From the NCBI GenBank assembly GCA_013041765.1, contig JABDRL010000348.1:1-51313 (forward strand): a DNA stretch of 51,313 nucleotides, written 5' to 3'. Under the pieces are notes generated by a model. It was not told where the DNA came from. It saw nothing but the letters and a program-made list of their open reading frames with translations, and made no database searches. Made by a program: the position numbers and the translations under genes. Below are positions 8,147-16,727 of the stretch, piece by piece. Numbering within the stretch: the stretch's first letter is position 1; every line of letters starts with the position of its first letter. Source of the DNA: Dactylosporangium sp. Its GTDB lineage: Bacteria; Actinomycetota; Actinomycetes; Mycobacteriales; Micromonosporaceae.

Positions 8147-8836
8147 GTGACGTTCCCGCAGCAGCCGCAGCACTCCAATCCCGACCCCGCGGCCAAGCCG
8201 CCAGCACCGATCGGGTCGGGCACACCGCCCCCGTACCCGGCCGGTCCGCCGCGGTTCGGGTACGCGACGCCGCCGGCTCAGGGCATGCCGGCGCCGGGAT
8301 ACCCACACCCAGCGATCGTTCCCCCACCCACCGCACCGTCGGGTCAGCCCCTCGCCGAATTCGGCGACCGGCTCCTGGCGCGGCTGCTGGACGGAGTCAT
8401 CGTCGGAGTAGCCAGCCTCGTCCTCATGGTTCCCCTGTTCCTCTGGATATCCGTGGCCATCGTCGACTCTGTGGAGTCGACTTCCCCGAACGGCCTGGCC
8501 CTGGCACTCAACATCATCGGTATCTACCTCGGCGTGCTGCTGCTGTCACTGCTGATGAGCTACATCTACGAAGTAGAGATGGTGTTCCGTACCGGCCAGA
8601 CGATCGGCAAGCGGGTCATGAAACTCCAGATCGTCCCCGTCGGCAACGAGACGATGGACCGGGGTATGGTCGCTCGCCGGTGGTTGGCCGCCCAACTCGG
8701 TGGCGTCCTCATCCCAGGCTTCGCCTGGGTGGACGGGTTGTGGCAGTTGTGGGACCAGCCCTGGAAGCAGTGCCTGCACGACAAGTTCGCCAAGACCGTT
8801 GTCGTCCGGCACGATCCGGTGAAGGGCTTGGCGTGA
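8147..8836 (+). CDS. RDD family membrane protein 1
   Basis: A 229-residue membrane protein. The first 60 or so residues are a proline-rich, probably disordered cytoplasmic tail. The RDD domain follows, with the Arg/Asp-rich opening FGDRLLARLLDGVIVG and two hydrophobic segments (around VGVASLVLMVPLFLWI and IIGIYLGVLLLSLLMSYI). A conserved TGQTIGKRVMKLQIV turn and the LHDKFAKTVVV end complete it. RDD proteins are of unsettled function; some are proposed Na+/H+ antiporters. The GTG at 8147 is favoured because the expected protein begins there and a GACACT -10-like box lies 6 nt upstream. It overlaps the next RDD gene by 4 nt (GTGA), so they are translationally coupled. Confidence 0.87.
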   Translation: MTFPQQPQHSNPDPAAKPPAPIGSGTPPPYPAGPPRFGYATPPAQGMPAPGYPHPAIVPPPTAPSGQPLAEFGDRLLARLLDGVIVGVASLVLMVPLFLWISVAIVDSVESTSPNGLALALNIIGIYLGVLLLSLLMSYIYEVEMVFRTGQTIGKRVMKLQIVPVGNETMDRGMVARRWLAAQLGGVLIPGFAWVDGLWQLWDQPWKQCLHDKFAKTVVVRHDPVKGLA

Positions 8837-9630
8837 GCGACATCGTGCCCGGGTGGTACAAGGACCCGGTCGACCCCACCATCCAACGCTACTGGGACGG
8901 CGAGATCTGGATCGGCGAGGCCATTCCCGCCGAGGCCGTGCCGCCGGCGTCCCCACCCGTCGTCGACCCCGATCCAGCCCCGACGGACCCGCTCCCGGCC
9001 GTTGAGGTTTCGCCTGGCTCGAAGGCCCCGGACGCCCCGCCCGGGCCGGTGTCGGCGCCTCGCCCGCACGGCTTCGTGCTCGCACCGGTCTCGGCCCGGT
9101 TCGTCGCCCGGCTCATCGACATTCTGGTGGTACTCGGACTCAACATTCTGGTCAACGGCTGGTTCGTCGCGCAGTACGTCCGAGAAATCATGCCAATCGT
9201 CGACGAGATCCAACGCCGGATCGTCGAAGGTGAATCCGCGACCGGAGTGGACGTTCCCAGCCGGGTCGGCTGGTTCCAGGTCGCGATCCTGGGGATCGCG
9301 ACCGCCCTGTGGTTCGCGTATGAGGTGCCGTCGATCGCCGACACCGGCCAGACGCTGGGCAAGCGCCTGATGCACATCAAGGTGGTCCGGATCGAAAGCC
9401 AGGAACCGCTCGGCATCAGACGGTCCTGGCGCCGCTGGAATCCGCTGGGCCTGCCCTCGTTGCTCTGGGGCTGCTACGGGTTTGGCCTCTTCCTGCAGGC
9501 GGCGGACCTGATAGTCGGCCTGCTCGACCGGCCCCTGCACCAGGCCCTGCACGACCGGTCCGCAGGAACGCTCGTCGTCCAGGTGGGCACGGCACCAAGC
9601 GGTTCCGAATCGCCTGACCAGACACCATGA
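8833..9630 (+). CDS. DUF2510-RDD membrane protein 2
   Basis: A 265-residue protein. A short DUF2510 module starts it (VPGWYKDPVDPTIQRYWDG, residues 5-25), a motif found at the N-terminus of many actinobacterial membrane proteins. A Pro-rich linker and an RDD domain follow (VSARFVARLIDILVVLGLN, then TGQTLGKRLMHIKVV and LHDRSAGTLVV). Helices lie near residues 95-115 and 150-170, with a third toward the C-terminus. The GTG at 8833 overlaps the stop of RDD gene 1. The aminotransferase gene starts 18 nt downstream, probably in the same transcript. Two dissimilar RDD proteins translated together suggests a hetero-oligomer; this is inference. Confidence 0.87.
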   Translation: MSDIVPGWYKDPVDPTIQRYWDGEIWIGEAIPAEAVPPASPPVVDPDPAPTDPLPAVEVSPGSKAPDAPPGPVSAPRPHGFVLAPVSARFVARLIDILVVLGLNILVNGWFVAQYVREIMPIVDEIQRRIVEGESATGVDVPSRVGWFQVAILGIATALWFAYEVPSIADTGQTLGKRLMHIKVVRIESQEPLGIRRSWRRWNPLGLPSLLWGCYGFGLFLQAADLIVGLLDRPLHQALHDRSAGTLVVQVGTAPSGSESPDQTP

Positions 9631-9648
9631 CCAGACAGGACAGCCCGC

Positions 9649-10707
9649 GTGACCCGGTTGACCCGAGCAGATCTTGACGCCCTGCCCACCTACGTCCCGG
9701 GGAGGACCGTCCCCGGAGCCATCAAGCTGGCGAGCAACGAGGTGCCCTACGGCCCGCTGCCCGGGGTCGTCGACGCCATCGCCCAGGCCTCCCAGAACAC
9801 CCACCGGTACCCGGACATGGGGGTGGTCGCCCTGCGGGAAGCCATCGCGGACCGGCTCGGAGTCGATCATGACCGCGTGGCCACCGGCTGTGGCTCGGTC
9901 GCACTCACCGAGCATCTCACCCGGACCGTCTGCCTGCCCGGTGACGAGGTCGTCCACGCGTGGCGGTCGTTCGAGGCGTACCCGATCATCACAGCGACCG
10001 CGGCGGCCACCGGCGTTCGGGTGCCCAACACCCCCACCCACGGACATGATCTTCAAGCGATCGCCGCGGCCATCGGCCCACGCACCCGACTGGTGCTGAT
10101 CTGCAATCCCAACAATCCCACCGGGACGGCACTGTGCCGAGCCGAACTCGACGGGTTCCTGGCGGCGGTGCCGCCCAGCGTCCTGGTGGTGCTCGATGAG
10201 GCGTACCGAGAATTCGTCACGGACGCCGAGGTGCCAGACGGCATCACCGACTACGGCGACCGGCCCAACGTCGCCGTGCTGCGGACCTTCTCCAAGGCCT
10301 GGGGGCTCGCCGGGCTGCGCGTTGGCTATCTCGTCGCGCATCCGGAGGTCACGCGCGCTACCAGCAAGGTCATCACTCCGTTCTCGACGTCCGCCGTGGC
10401 CCAGTCCGCCGCGCTGGCGGCCCTGCGCGCCGAGACGGAGATGGGCCGCAGGGTCAAGCTGGTCATCGCCGAGCGCGAGCGGGTCACGGCGGCCGTCGAC
10501 CGCCTGGTGCCCGGGGTGCCGGCCAGCCAGGCGAACTTCGTGTGGCTGCCGCTGGGCGCACGGTCCGCCGACTTCGCCGCCAGCTGTGAGCGTTCCGGAA
10601 TCATCGTGCGGGCGTTCGCCGGGGACGGGGTGCGGGTGACCATCGGTACGCCGGAGGAGAACGACGACTTCCTCCGGGTGCTCGCCGGCTGGACCGGGTC
10701 CAGGTAG
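9649..10707 (+). CDS. hisC: Histidinol-phosphate/aromatic aminotransferase
   Basis: A 352-residue fold-type I PLP-dependent aminotransferase. Family marks are KLASNEVPYGPLP at the N-terminus, ICNPNNPTGTALC (cofactor-binding Asn), VVLDEAYREFV (Asp that contacts the pyridine nitrogen) and TFSKAWGLAGLRVGY with the Schiff-base lysine. HisC makes histidinol phosphate from imidazole-acetol phosphate. Close actinobacterial paralogues, annotated as Pat, act on phenylalanine or other aromatic amino acids. No other his gene is near, so this is more likely the aromatic or broad-specificity paralogue. A modest AGGA lies 8 nt before the GTG start. It follows the two RDD genes with an 18-nt gap and converges with the propeller gene at 10723. 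Confidence 0.87.
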   Translation: MTRLTRADLDALPTYVPGRTVPGAIKLASNEVPYGPLPGVVDAIAQASQNTHRYPDMGVVALREAIADRLGVDHDRVATGCGSVALTEHLTRTVCLPGDEVVHAWRSFEAYPIITATAAATGVRVPNTPTHGHDLQAIAAAIGPRTRLVLICNPNNPTGTALCRAELDGFLAAVPPSVLVVLDEAYREFVTDAEVPDGITDYGDRPNVAVLRTFSKAWGLAGLRVGYLVAHPEVTRATSKVITPFSTSAVAQSAALAALRAETEMGRRVKLVIAERERVTAAVDRLVPGVPASQANFVWLPLGARSADFAASCERSGIIVRAFAGDGVRVTIGTPEENDDFLRVLAGWTGSR

Positions 10708-10722
10708 GGCACGGCCCCGCGG

Positions 10723-12093
10723 TCAGGCCCCGACCAGCAGCACGGTGCTGGACGCGTAGTAGTAGTGGGTGTCGTCGTCGCTTTCCTTCGTGCTGGCCAA
10801 CCGCTCGATCGCGAGAAAGCCATTGTGGTTGTACACGAATCCGGCAAGCCAGTTGTCGCCGTAGCGCTCGGGCGCATCGATCATGATTTTCACTCGCCCA
10901 CTGTGGAGATCGACGACGGCGATGTCCCGGTCGTCGTCCGCGAGGTAGACCGAGGAACCGTCGACGGCCAGGAGCAGGGCGGGCCGCGTTGATATCCACA
11001 GGAAGGCGCCGCTGCTGCGGGAGTGTGCCCAGACGTACCCGTTGAGCATGGGTTCCACTCTGACGTCGCCGCTGATCAGGGTGAGGTCGGCGGTCGCCCC
11101 CTGCTCCAGCTCGATAGCGCCGGTCACCGAGAGGCTGTAGGTCTGCGCGACAATCCCGACCTCACCCCGGGCCGATTCCACGGGAGAGACCACATCCGCC
11201 GTTGCCGCCGCCCGGAACAGCTGGCAGCGCGAGCGCCCCAGGCGACACGAGACCGGCTGGACGTACCAGTTCGCTTCCCGGTCGGGTCCGGCGGAAGCCC
11301 CGGCCGGCCGCCACCGACGGAGGAAGATCCCGGTCGCGGCGTCGAAGACCTCCAGGTTGGCCGGGACGGCGCAGGAATCCTTCACGACGTAGGTTGTTTC
11401 ACCCGTCCAGTCGACCCGGTGACAGCCGGAAGTCCCGGAAAAGACCTGTGCCCACCGCTCGGCGCCGGTCCGCGGATCGTAGGCGTGGAGCTGGTCCCGG
11501 CCAGCGACCAGAAGGACCAGAGCGCCGTCGGTCGCCGAGACCGCCGTGAACATCCCCTCCGGGGCGTACACGGTCTGTCCCCCGGTACGACGACCGCGAT
11601 AGATCTCCTCCGGATCGGGCTCCACGTGGGTCTGCCAGTTGACCGTCCCGGTCGCCGCCTCCAGCGCGACCACCGCCCCGTCCGACCACTTGGTGATCAC
11701 GAGGGCCGGGCCGCCCCACAGAAAGGGGCGTTCCACCCCGATGACGCCGACGGCCTCGGCCGGCCAGCGCCGGAAGGACCAGTGCGGGGTCACCTGCCGG
11801 GTCGCGGTCACCGGGGTCTCCGCCCACACCTTGCGCTGCTCGGCGAACACCCTGAGGCGTCCCTCGACGATGATCGGCGCGGACCCCAGCTCGCCGTAGG
11901 GCAGCGCCTCCGCCTCGGCCGGCGAGGGCAGGGGGGTGGTCGCCCGGCTGAGGTTCTCTGCGGGACGGAGCGTCCGGTACCCCGTGAAGGTGACCGCCAG
12001 CAGGATCGCCAGCACCGTAAGCACGCCGCCGATCCTGCGGTTACGACGCGACCAGCGGGCCGGGCGCCACCTCGCTACCGGTGCTATCGGCAT
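10723..12093 (-). CDS. Membrane-anchored PQQ-like beta-propeller protein B
   Basis: A 456-residue protein. A basic N-terminus (RWSRRNRRIG) leads into one membrane segment (about 22-40, VLTVLAILLAVTF). The rest is extracytoplasmic, with PQQ-like blades recognisable by TGTVNWQTH, TGAERWAQV, TGIFLRRW and SGAFLWIST. Cysteines in the SGCHRV/KDSCAV and SCRLGRSRCQL segments could form disulfides outside the cell. The start ATG at 12091-12093 is preferred because GGAGG lies 7 nt before it. Gene order suggests it was transcribed after the unknown gene at 12153-13091. It resembles protein A only in architecture. Function unknown. Confidence 0.8.
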   Translation of the reverse strand: MPIAPVARWRPARWSRRNRRIGGVLTVLAILLAVTFTGYRTLRPAENLSRATTPLPSPAEAEALPYGELGSAPIIVEGRLRVFAEQRKVWAETPVTATRQVTPHWSFRRWPAEAVGVIGVERPFLWGGPALVITKWSDGAVVALEAATGTVNWQTHVEPDPEEIYRGRRTGGQTVYAPEGMFTAVSATDGALVLLVAGRDQLHAYDPRTGAERWAQVFSGTSGCHRVDWTGETTYVVKDSCAVPANLEVFDAATGIFLRRWRPAGASAGPDREANWYVQPVSCRLGRSRCQLFRAAATADVVSPVESARGEVGIVAQTYSLSVTGAIELEQGATADLTLISGDVRVEPMLNGYVWAHSRSSGAFLWISTRPALLLAVDGSSVYLADDDRDIAVVDLHSGRVKIMIDAPERYGDNWLAGFVYNHNGFLAIERLASTKESDDDTHYYYASSTVLLVGA

Positions 12094-12152
12094 CAACACA
12101 CCTCCGCGGGCACCCTACCTGGCGGTGCTCCGGGCGCTGCGGCGTTGGCCCG

Positions 12153-13091
12153 TCATGGCGAGGTCTCCGGCGGCACCGGGAGGAGTTCCAGCACCCGGAG
12201 GTCCCCCAGCAGTTCCTCCATGCCACAGCACCCGCTGAATCCCCGCCAGAGCGGACGCTGGACCTCCAGGTTCCGGGTGACGAGGGCGACGAGCGGCGAC
12301 GGGTCGGTACTGCCCAGCAACTCGGCCAGCTCCGCGGCTTCCATGCCGGTGTGGGCCGCGAGGACCGCGGCGAGGACGTTGAGGAACCCGTGGTTGACCA
12401 GTCCGGTCTCCGGATCGGTCCGCCGGACGGCCCGCTGGGTGCCGGCGGTCAACTTGAACGGCAGGTCCCGGTCACGGCAGGCGCAGATGATCGCTCCGAG
12501 TTCGACCGGGGTCGGAAACAGCTCGGCCGCGAGCCCACCCACCCGGAACTTGGGAGCGACCCTGGCGCCGGCGGCACTCGCTTCCCCCAGCACGTCGAGT
12601 GACGCCAGGACTCCCCAGGTCAGCGGAATCTCCGGGTAGAAGGCCAGCGGCGCCCTGCCCTCGTTGGCCGCCCGCTCCAGGTCCAGCACGGCGCGCAGGC
12701 CCGGCAGCGGGTCGTCGCCGCGCATCGCGACCGGCGTTTCCACGTGCTCGATCTCCAGCTGGCCGCGGCGGTCCGCAATCGCCGAGGCCACTTCCCGCAG
12801 ACCGGAGGGGGCGGGGCCGGCGTCTCCGACGACCCCCACCCGGATGGATCGCTGGCAGCCGGCGTCGGGTTCGGCCCGGTCGGTGGCCCGGTCGGCGGCC
12901 CGGTCGAGAACGGCCGCGGCCTCCGCGCACCGGGAGGCTGGCAGCAACCACGGTCCGACCAGATCGGCGTACCAGGCCGCGCGGTAACCACGATGGGCGG
13001 ACAGGGCCGACACGAGATCGGTGGTGCAGGGCGGCACGAGCGCCGCGTCATCGACCAGACCGGCGAGAACAGGTGGCACTCGCATCGACAC
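12153..13091 (-). CDS. Conserved actinobacterial protein of unknown function
   Basis: A 312-residue soluble protein with no signal peptide or membrane segment. I recognise the C-terminal pattern KFRVGGLAAELFPTPVEL, PFKLTAGTQRAVR, GFLNVLAA and GFSGCCGMEELLGDL, which recurs in uncharacterised proteins of Frankia and Streptomyces. No function is known to me. The lysine and arginine residues in those strings are conserved in my memory of the family and are candidate ligands. The alternating beta/alpha pattern over residues 85-240 suggests a barrel-like enzyme fold; this is inference only. The first codon is GTG at 13091, with TAGGTT 8 nt upstream as a possible leaderless promoter; an ATG 6 nt further in is the alternative. 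It lies 27-57 nt from its neighbours ispF and the propeller gene. Confidence 0.75.
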   Translation of the reverse strand: MSMRVPPVLAGLVDDAALVPPCTTDLVSALSAHRGYRAAWYADLVGPWLLPASRCAEAAAVLDRAADRATDRAEPDAGCQRSIRVGVVGDAGPAPSGLREVASAIADRRGQLEIEHVETPVAMRGDDPLPGLRAVLDLERAANEGRAPLAFYPEIPLTWGVLASLDVLGEASAAGARVAPKFRVGGLAAELFPTPVELGAIICACRDRDLPFKLTAGTQRAVRRTDPETGLVNHGFLNVLAAVLAAHTGMEAAELAELLGSTDPSPLVALVTRNLEVQRPLWRGFSGCCGMEELLGDLRVLELLPVPPETSP

Positions 13092-13148
13092 GACTATTGA
13101 ACCTACGGCGTCGTCGAAGACAGAACAACGGACGTGGCGGGTGCGTCC

Positions 13149-13622
13149 TTACACTTGATGCACCAAAGCAACGGCAATCGCCGCAAGCCCCTCGCCCCTT
13201 CCGGTGAACCCCAGTCCATCGGTTGTGGTGCCGGAAAGCCGAAACAACCCGTCGATGGCCTGTCCCAGCACCTGTTCGGCCTCGGCCCGTCTCCCGCCGA
13301 TCCTCGGGCGTTGCCCGATGACCTGGGTCGTGACGTTGCCGATCTGGAAACCGGCGGCCCGCACCCGTCGCGCCGTTTCCGCCAGCAGCGCAACGCCTGA
13401 TGCCCCCGCCCACTCCGGGCGCCCGGTGCCGAAATTCGCGCCGAGATCGCCGAGACCGGCTGCCGACAGCAGTGCGTCGCAGGCCGCGTGGGCGACCACG
13501 TCGCCGTCCGAATGGCCGGCGAGTCCGTCAACCCCGTCCCAGAGCAGCCCCGCGACCCAGCAGGGCCGCAGCGGTTCGAACGCGTGCACGTCTGTTCCGA
13601 CACCAATCAGGGGAGTCACCAC
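13149..13622 (-). CDS. ispF: 2-C-methyl-D-erythritol 2,4-cyclodiphosphate synthase
   Basis: Fifth enzyme of the MEP pathway, which cyclises CDP-ME 2-phosphate to MEcPP with release of CMP. About 157 residues. The zinc-binding motif D-x-H is in [10 protein letters not shown] near the N-terminus, and the third ligand His is in [19 protein letters not shown]. The C-terminal end, [20 protein letters not shown], is typical. Two consecutive GTG codons (13622 and 13619) are both possible starts; an upstream TTG at 13661 would add a non-conserved extension. It lies about 45 nt downstream of ispD and is probably translated from the same mRNA. In many actinobacteria cysS would follow directly; here the unknown gene at 12153 does. 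Confidence 0.95.
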   Translation of the reverse strand: MVTPLIGVGTDVHAFEPLRPCWVAGLLWDGVDGLAGHSDGDVVAHAACDALLSAAGLGDLGANFGTGRPEWAGASGVALLAETARRVRAAGFQIGNVTTQVIGQRPRIGGRRAEAEQVLGQAIDGLFRLSGTTTDGLGFTGRGEGLAAIAVALVHQV

Positions 13623-13666
13623 GGACGGCAGGCTATCCGATGGCACCGCGGCACAGCTCAAGCGGC

Positions 13667-14371
13667 CTATCTGAGCAGCAACTCCGCGACCGTCAGGTCA
13701 AACGGGTGGGTAATCTTCAGGGCCGCCTGATCGCCTGCCACGGTATGCACGGCGACCCCGATACTCTCGGCGAGTCCCGCGTCATCCGTGTGGTCGTTGG
13801 CCGCCGCCGCGTGCGCCGCGACCAACGTGTCCCGGCGGAATCCCTGTGGCGTCTGGACGGACCGCAGTCCGGCCCGGTCCAGGGTCCCGGTCACCCGGCC
13901 GTCGCCGTCAACGGCTTTGACCGTGTCGACCACGGGTAGCACCGGAACCACGGCGTCGGCGCCCCGGCGTACCGCCCCGGCGACCCGGTCGACGACGGCC
14001 GAGGGGGTCAGCGCCCGAGCGGCATCGTGCACCAGGACGATGTCGAACTCGACGGGAACGACGGCCAGCGCCGCCGCGACGGACGCCTGTCTGGTCGCGG
14101 CACCGGCCACCACCAGCACGGACGCTCGGGGGTGGGCGGCGATCACCGGGGCCAGCAGCTGGCGTACCTCGGCGACCTCGTCTGGTGGTGCCGCCACCAC
14201 CACACATCCCACGCTCTCGGCCGCCACCACCCGGCGGGTGGCGTGCACGAGGAGTGGCTGGCCGTCGAGAAGCCGCAGCGCTTTGGGCGCGCCCGGCCCG
14301 AGACGGGAGCCCATGCCAGCGGCTGGCACGAGGACCGCGACGTCACCACACATTCCATGCTGCGCGGTCAC
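13667..14371 (-). CDS. ispD: 2-C-methyl-D-erythritol 4-phosphate cytidylyltransferase
   Basis: Third enzyme of the MEP pathway, which joins MEP and CTP to give CDP-ME. 234 residues, the usual length. The nucleotide-binding loop is [17 protein letters not shown] near residue 16. The metal and substrate region HDAARAL and the [16 protein letters not shown] and VQTPQGFR segments follow in the family order. The GTG at 14371 follows GAGGACCGCGAC, so translation is Shine-Dalgarno driven. It begins 50 nt downstream of carD, and carD-ispD-ispF is a conserved actinobacterial cluster. Transcription from the carD promoter is likely. Confidence 0.96.
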   Translation of the reverse strand: MTAQHGMCGDVAVLVPAAGMGSRLGPGAPKALRLLDGQPLLVHATRRVVAAESVGCVVVAAPPDEVAEVRQLLAPVIAAHPRASVLVVAGAATRQASVAAALAVVPVEFDIVLVHDAARALTPSAVVDRVAGAVRRGADAVVPVLPVVDTVKAVDGDGRVTGTLDRAGLRSVQTPQGFRRDTLVAAHAAAANDHTDDAGLAESIGVAVHTVAGDQAALKITHPFDLTVAELLLR

Positions 14372-14421
14372 GTCGCGGTCCTCGTCGCAATATCGGGTCT
14401 AAAATGACCGATCAAGGCTGG

Positions 14422-14907
14422 TCAGGCTTCAGTCAGAACCTTGTCGAGCAGAATCTCTGCCTCGTCCTTGGTGCTCTTCTCGGCAAGGGCAACCTCGCCA
14501 ACGAGAATGTCGCGAGCCTTGGCGAGCATGCGCTTCTCACCAGCGGACAACCCGCGCTCGCGATCCCGTCGCCACAAGTCGCGTACGACTTCCGCGACTT
14601 TGAGCGGATTGCCGGAGGCGAGCTTCTCAAGGTTCGCCTTGTATCGCCGGGACCAGTTTGTTGGTTCTTCGGTGTGGGGAGCGCGAAGAACATCGAAGAC
14701 CTTTGTCAGGCCCTCCTCGCCAACCACCTCACGCACACCGACGACCTCGGCATTTTCGGCGGGCACCCGCACCGTCAGGTCACCCTGCGCGACCTTGAGG
14801 ACGAGATACTGTTTTTCCTCGCCCCTGACGACCCGGGTCTCGATTGCCTCGATGAGTGCGGCCCCGTGGTGGGGGTAGACAACGGTTTCGCCGACACTGA
14901 AAACCAT
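14422..14907 (-). CDS. carD: CarD-type RNA polymerase-binding regulator
   Basis: A 161-residue global transcription factor that binds the RNA polymerase beta subunit and stabilises open complexes, notably at rRNA promoters; it is essential in mycobacteria. The N-terminal Tudor-like RNAP-interaction domain starts [20 protein letters not shown]. The C-terminal helical domain carries [16 protein letters not shown], with the conserved Trp that contacts the upstream edge of the bubble, followed by [14 protein letters not shown]. The ATG at 14905-14907 follows AAAGGGG at a spacing of 10 nt. Autonomous transcription is expected from the 329-bp region shared with radA, but I could not place a confident promoter. 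Confidence 0.98.
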   Translation of the reverse strand: MVFSVGETVVYPHHGAALIEAIETRVVRGEEKQYLVLKVAQGDLTVRVPAENAEVVGVREVVGEEGLTKVFDVLRAPHTEEPTNWSRRYKANLEKLASGNPLKVAEVVRDLWRRDRERGLSAGEKRMLAKARDILVGEVALAEKSTKDEAEILLDKVLTEA

Positions 14908-15236
14908 AGGTTCGAAACCCCTTTCGCTGTGTCAAGGGTAACACGGAGTTGCACCCGCAGCCCACCCCGACCAACCACATTCGAGCAGGTCAGGAAGGGT
15001 GTGAGTCCCCTTTCTCCCGCTTGACAGGAGACACCAAACCTGCCGTGTAACGGATCGACGACGCATCGCTGATACGGCACAGCTGACAGCCAGACATTTC
15101 CGATTGACCGGGATCGTCTCTTCAGTATTGACGAAAAGATCCTCCTGGGCAATCCGCTCGGCCTGGGCGGATCGAGCCGTTCGGCTCTCCCGCGGGCGCG
15201 GAACCCGACGTCATACCGGTCGGATAACGTCAGGGT
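14908..15236. other. Divergent intergenic region carD/radA
   Basis: 329 bp with no credible gene. On the plus strand TTGACA (15021-15026) and GTGTAA (15045-15050), 18 nt apart, form a possible distal radA promoter. GATAAC (15223-15228), 8 nt before the radA GTG, is a second. On the minus strand a TTGACA at 14930-14935 is too close to the carD start to serve it. No riboswitch or hairpin stands out. Confidence 0.5.
15223..15228 (+). promoter_or_regulatory. -10 box near the radA start
   Basis: GATAAC, 8 nt before the radA GTG. No Shine-Dalgarno sequence lies between them, so a leaderless radA mRNA is plausible. Confidence 0.4.
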
Positions 15237-16721
15237 GTGACGGACAGCCATGAGGTCCAGCGCGCGGCCCCTTCCCGTGGACATCGTCACGGCCAGGGCC
15301 GCGGCGCGAGGGCCGGTGCCGGGCGTGAGGCGCGGCCGGTCTACGAGTGTGGATTGTGCGGCCATCACCCACCAAAGTGGGTTGGACGCTGCCCGGAGTG
15401 CGGAGGCTGGGGATCCGTCACCGAAACCGCCGGGGAAGCCGGCAGGCCAGCGGCGCTGCGGGCGATCACGCCCCGGGCCCCGCAGGAACCCGCCAGGCCC
15501 ATCGCGACCATCAGCGCGGCCCCCGCCCAGGCTCAGCCAACCAACGTGCCGGAGTTCGACCGGGTCATCGGTGGCGGGCTCGTGCCCGGCGGGGTCGCCC
15601 TGCTCGCCGGGGAGCCCGGCGTTGGCAAGTCGACCCTCCTCCTGGAAGTCGCCCAGCAGTGGGCGGCCACCAGCGACTCCCCCGCGCTCGTCATCAGCGG
15701 AGAGGAATCGGTCAGCCAGGTGCGGCTGCGGGCGGAGCGCATCGGGGCCCTGCACGAGCAGCTCTACCTGGCCACCGAGACCGACCTCGCCGTCGTGCTC
15801 GGGCACATCGACGAGGTTTCACCCGGCCTGCTGGTGCTCGACTCCGTGCAGACCATCAGCGTGCCGGGCACCGACGGCGTCGTCGGCGGAGTCACCCAGG
15901 TCCGCGCGGTCGCCGCGGCCCTCATCGCGGCGGCGAAGGAACGCAACATCGCAACGGTGCTCGTCGGGCACGCGACCAAGGACGGGCAGGTCGCGGGTCC
16001 GCGGACGCTGGAGCATCTCGTCGATGTCGTGCTGAGTTTCGAGGGAGACAAGCACTCGTCACTCCGCATGGTCCGTGGTCTCAAGAACCGGTTCGGCCCG
16101 GCCGACGAGGTCGGGTGTTTCGAGATGCACGAAGGCGGCATATCGAGCCTCCCGGATCCGTCCGGATTGTTCCTCACCCGATACGCCGACCCCGTCCCCG
16201 GCACCTGCGTCACCGTGGCCATGGAGGGACGGCGAGCGCTGGTCACCGAGGTCCAAGCGCTGATCGGCGCGCAGGTCGCCGGTTCCCCCCGGCGGACGGT
16301 CAGCGGTCTCGACAGCGCCCGGCTCGCCATGGTCCTGGCCGTCCTGCAGCGACGCTCCAAGGTGCCGCTGCAGGACCGCGAGGTCTTTGCCGCCACCGTT
16401 GGCGGCATCCGGGTCGTCGAACCAGCGGCCGACCTCAGCATGGCCTTGGCGGTCGCCTCAGCGGCCCACGAGCTACCGCTGGCGCCCGACCTGGTGGCGA
16501 TCGGGGAGGTCGGTCTGACCGGCGAGGTTCGCCGCGTTGGAGCGGTTCCGCGGCGGCTGGCGGAGGCCGCGCGGCTGGGGTTCCGCTTCGCGCTCGTCCC
16601 GCCGGCGTGCGGACCGGCCGCCACCGGGTCGGCACCCGCCGGCATGCGCGTGCTTGAGGTCAACGATGTGCGGTCCGCCCTGCACTGCGCCGCCCGGGCG
16701 TCCGCGGACGCCCCGAGCTGA
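15237..16721 (+). CDS. radA: DNA repair protein RadA
   Basis: A 494-residue RecA-like ATPase that processes recombination intermediates by promoting branch migration from D-loops. The order of domains is complete. A four-Cys zinc finger (YECGLCGHHPPKWVGRCPEC) is near residue 35. The RecA core has Walker A GEPGVGKSTLL and Walker B LLVLDSVQT. The RadA-specific KNRFG motif comes next. The C-terminal Lon-protease-like domain has VGGIRVVEPAADLSMALA and lacks protease function. The GTG at 15237 gives about 33 residues before the zinc finger, slightly longer than usual. It is divergent from carD and converges with the membrane protein at 16728. disA follows nearby, as in other actinobacteria, and DisA and RadA interact in Bacillus and Mycobacterium. 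Confidence 0.98.
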   Translation: MTDSHEVQRAAPSRGHRHGQGRGARAGAGREARPVYECGLCGHHPPKWVGRCPECGGWGSVTETAGEAGRPAALRAITPRAPQEPARPIATISAAPAQAQPTNVPEFDRVIGGGLVPGGVALLAGEPGVGKSTLLLEVAQQWAATSDSPALVISGEESVSQVRLRAERIGALHEQLYLATETDLAVVLGHIDEVSPGLLVLDSVQTISVPGTDGVVGGVTQVRAVAAALIAAAKERNIATVLVGHATKDGQVAGPRTLEHLVDVVLSFEGDKHSSLRMVRGLKNRFGPADEVGCFEMHEGGISSLPDPSGLFLTRYADPVPGTCVTVAMEGRRALVTEVQALIGAQVAGSPRRTVSGLDSARLAMVLAVLQRRSKVPLQDREVFAATVGGIRVVEPAADLSMALAVASAAHELPLAPDLVAIGEVGLTGEVRRVGAVPRRLAEAARLGFRFALVPPACGPAATGSAPAGMRVLEVNDVRSALHCAARASADAPS

Positions 16722-16727
16722 AGCCTC

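Noticed and set aside
14930-14935. TTGACA as -35 of carD
   Set aside because: The matching -10 would fall on the start codon, so no usable transcript would result.
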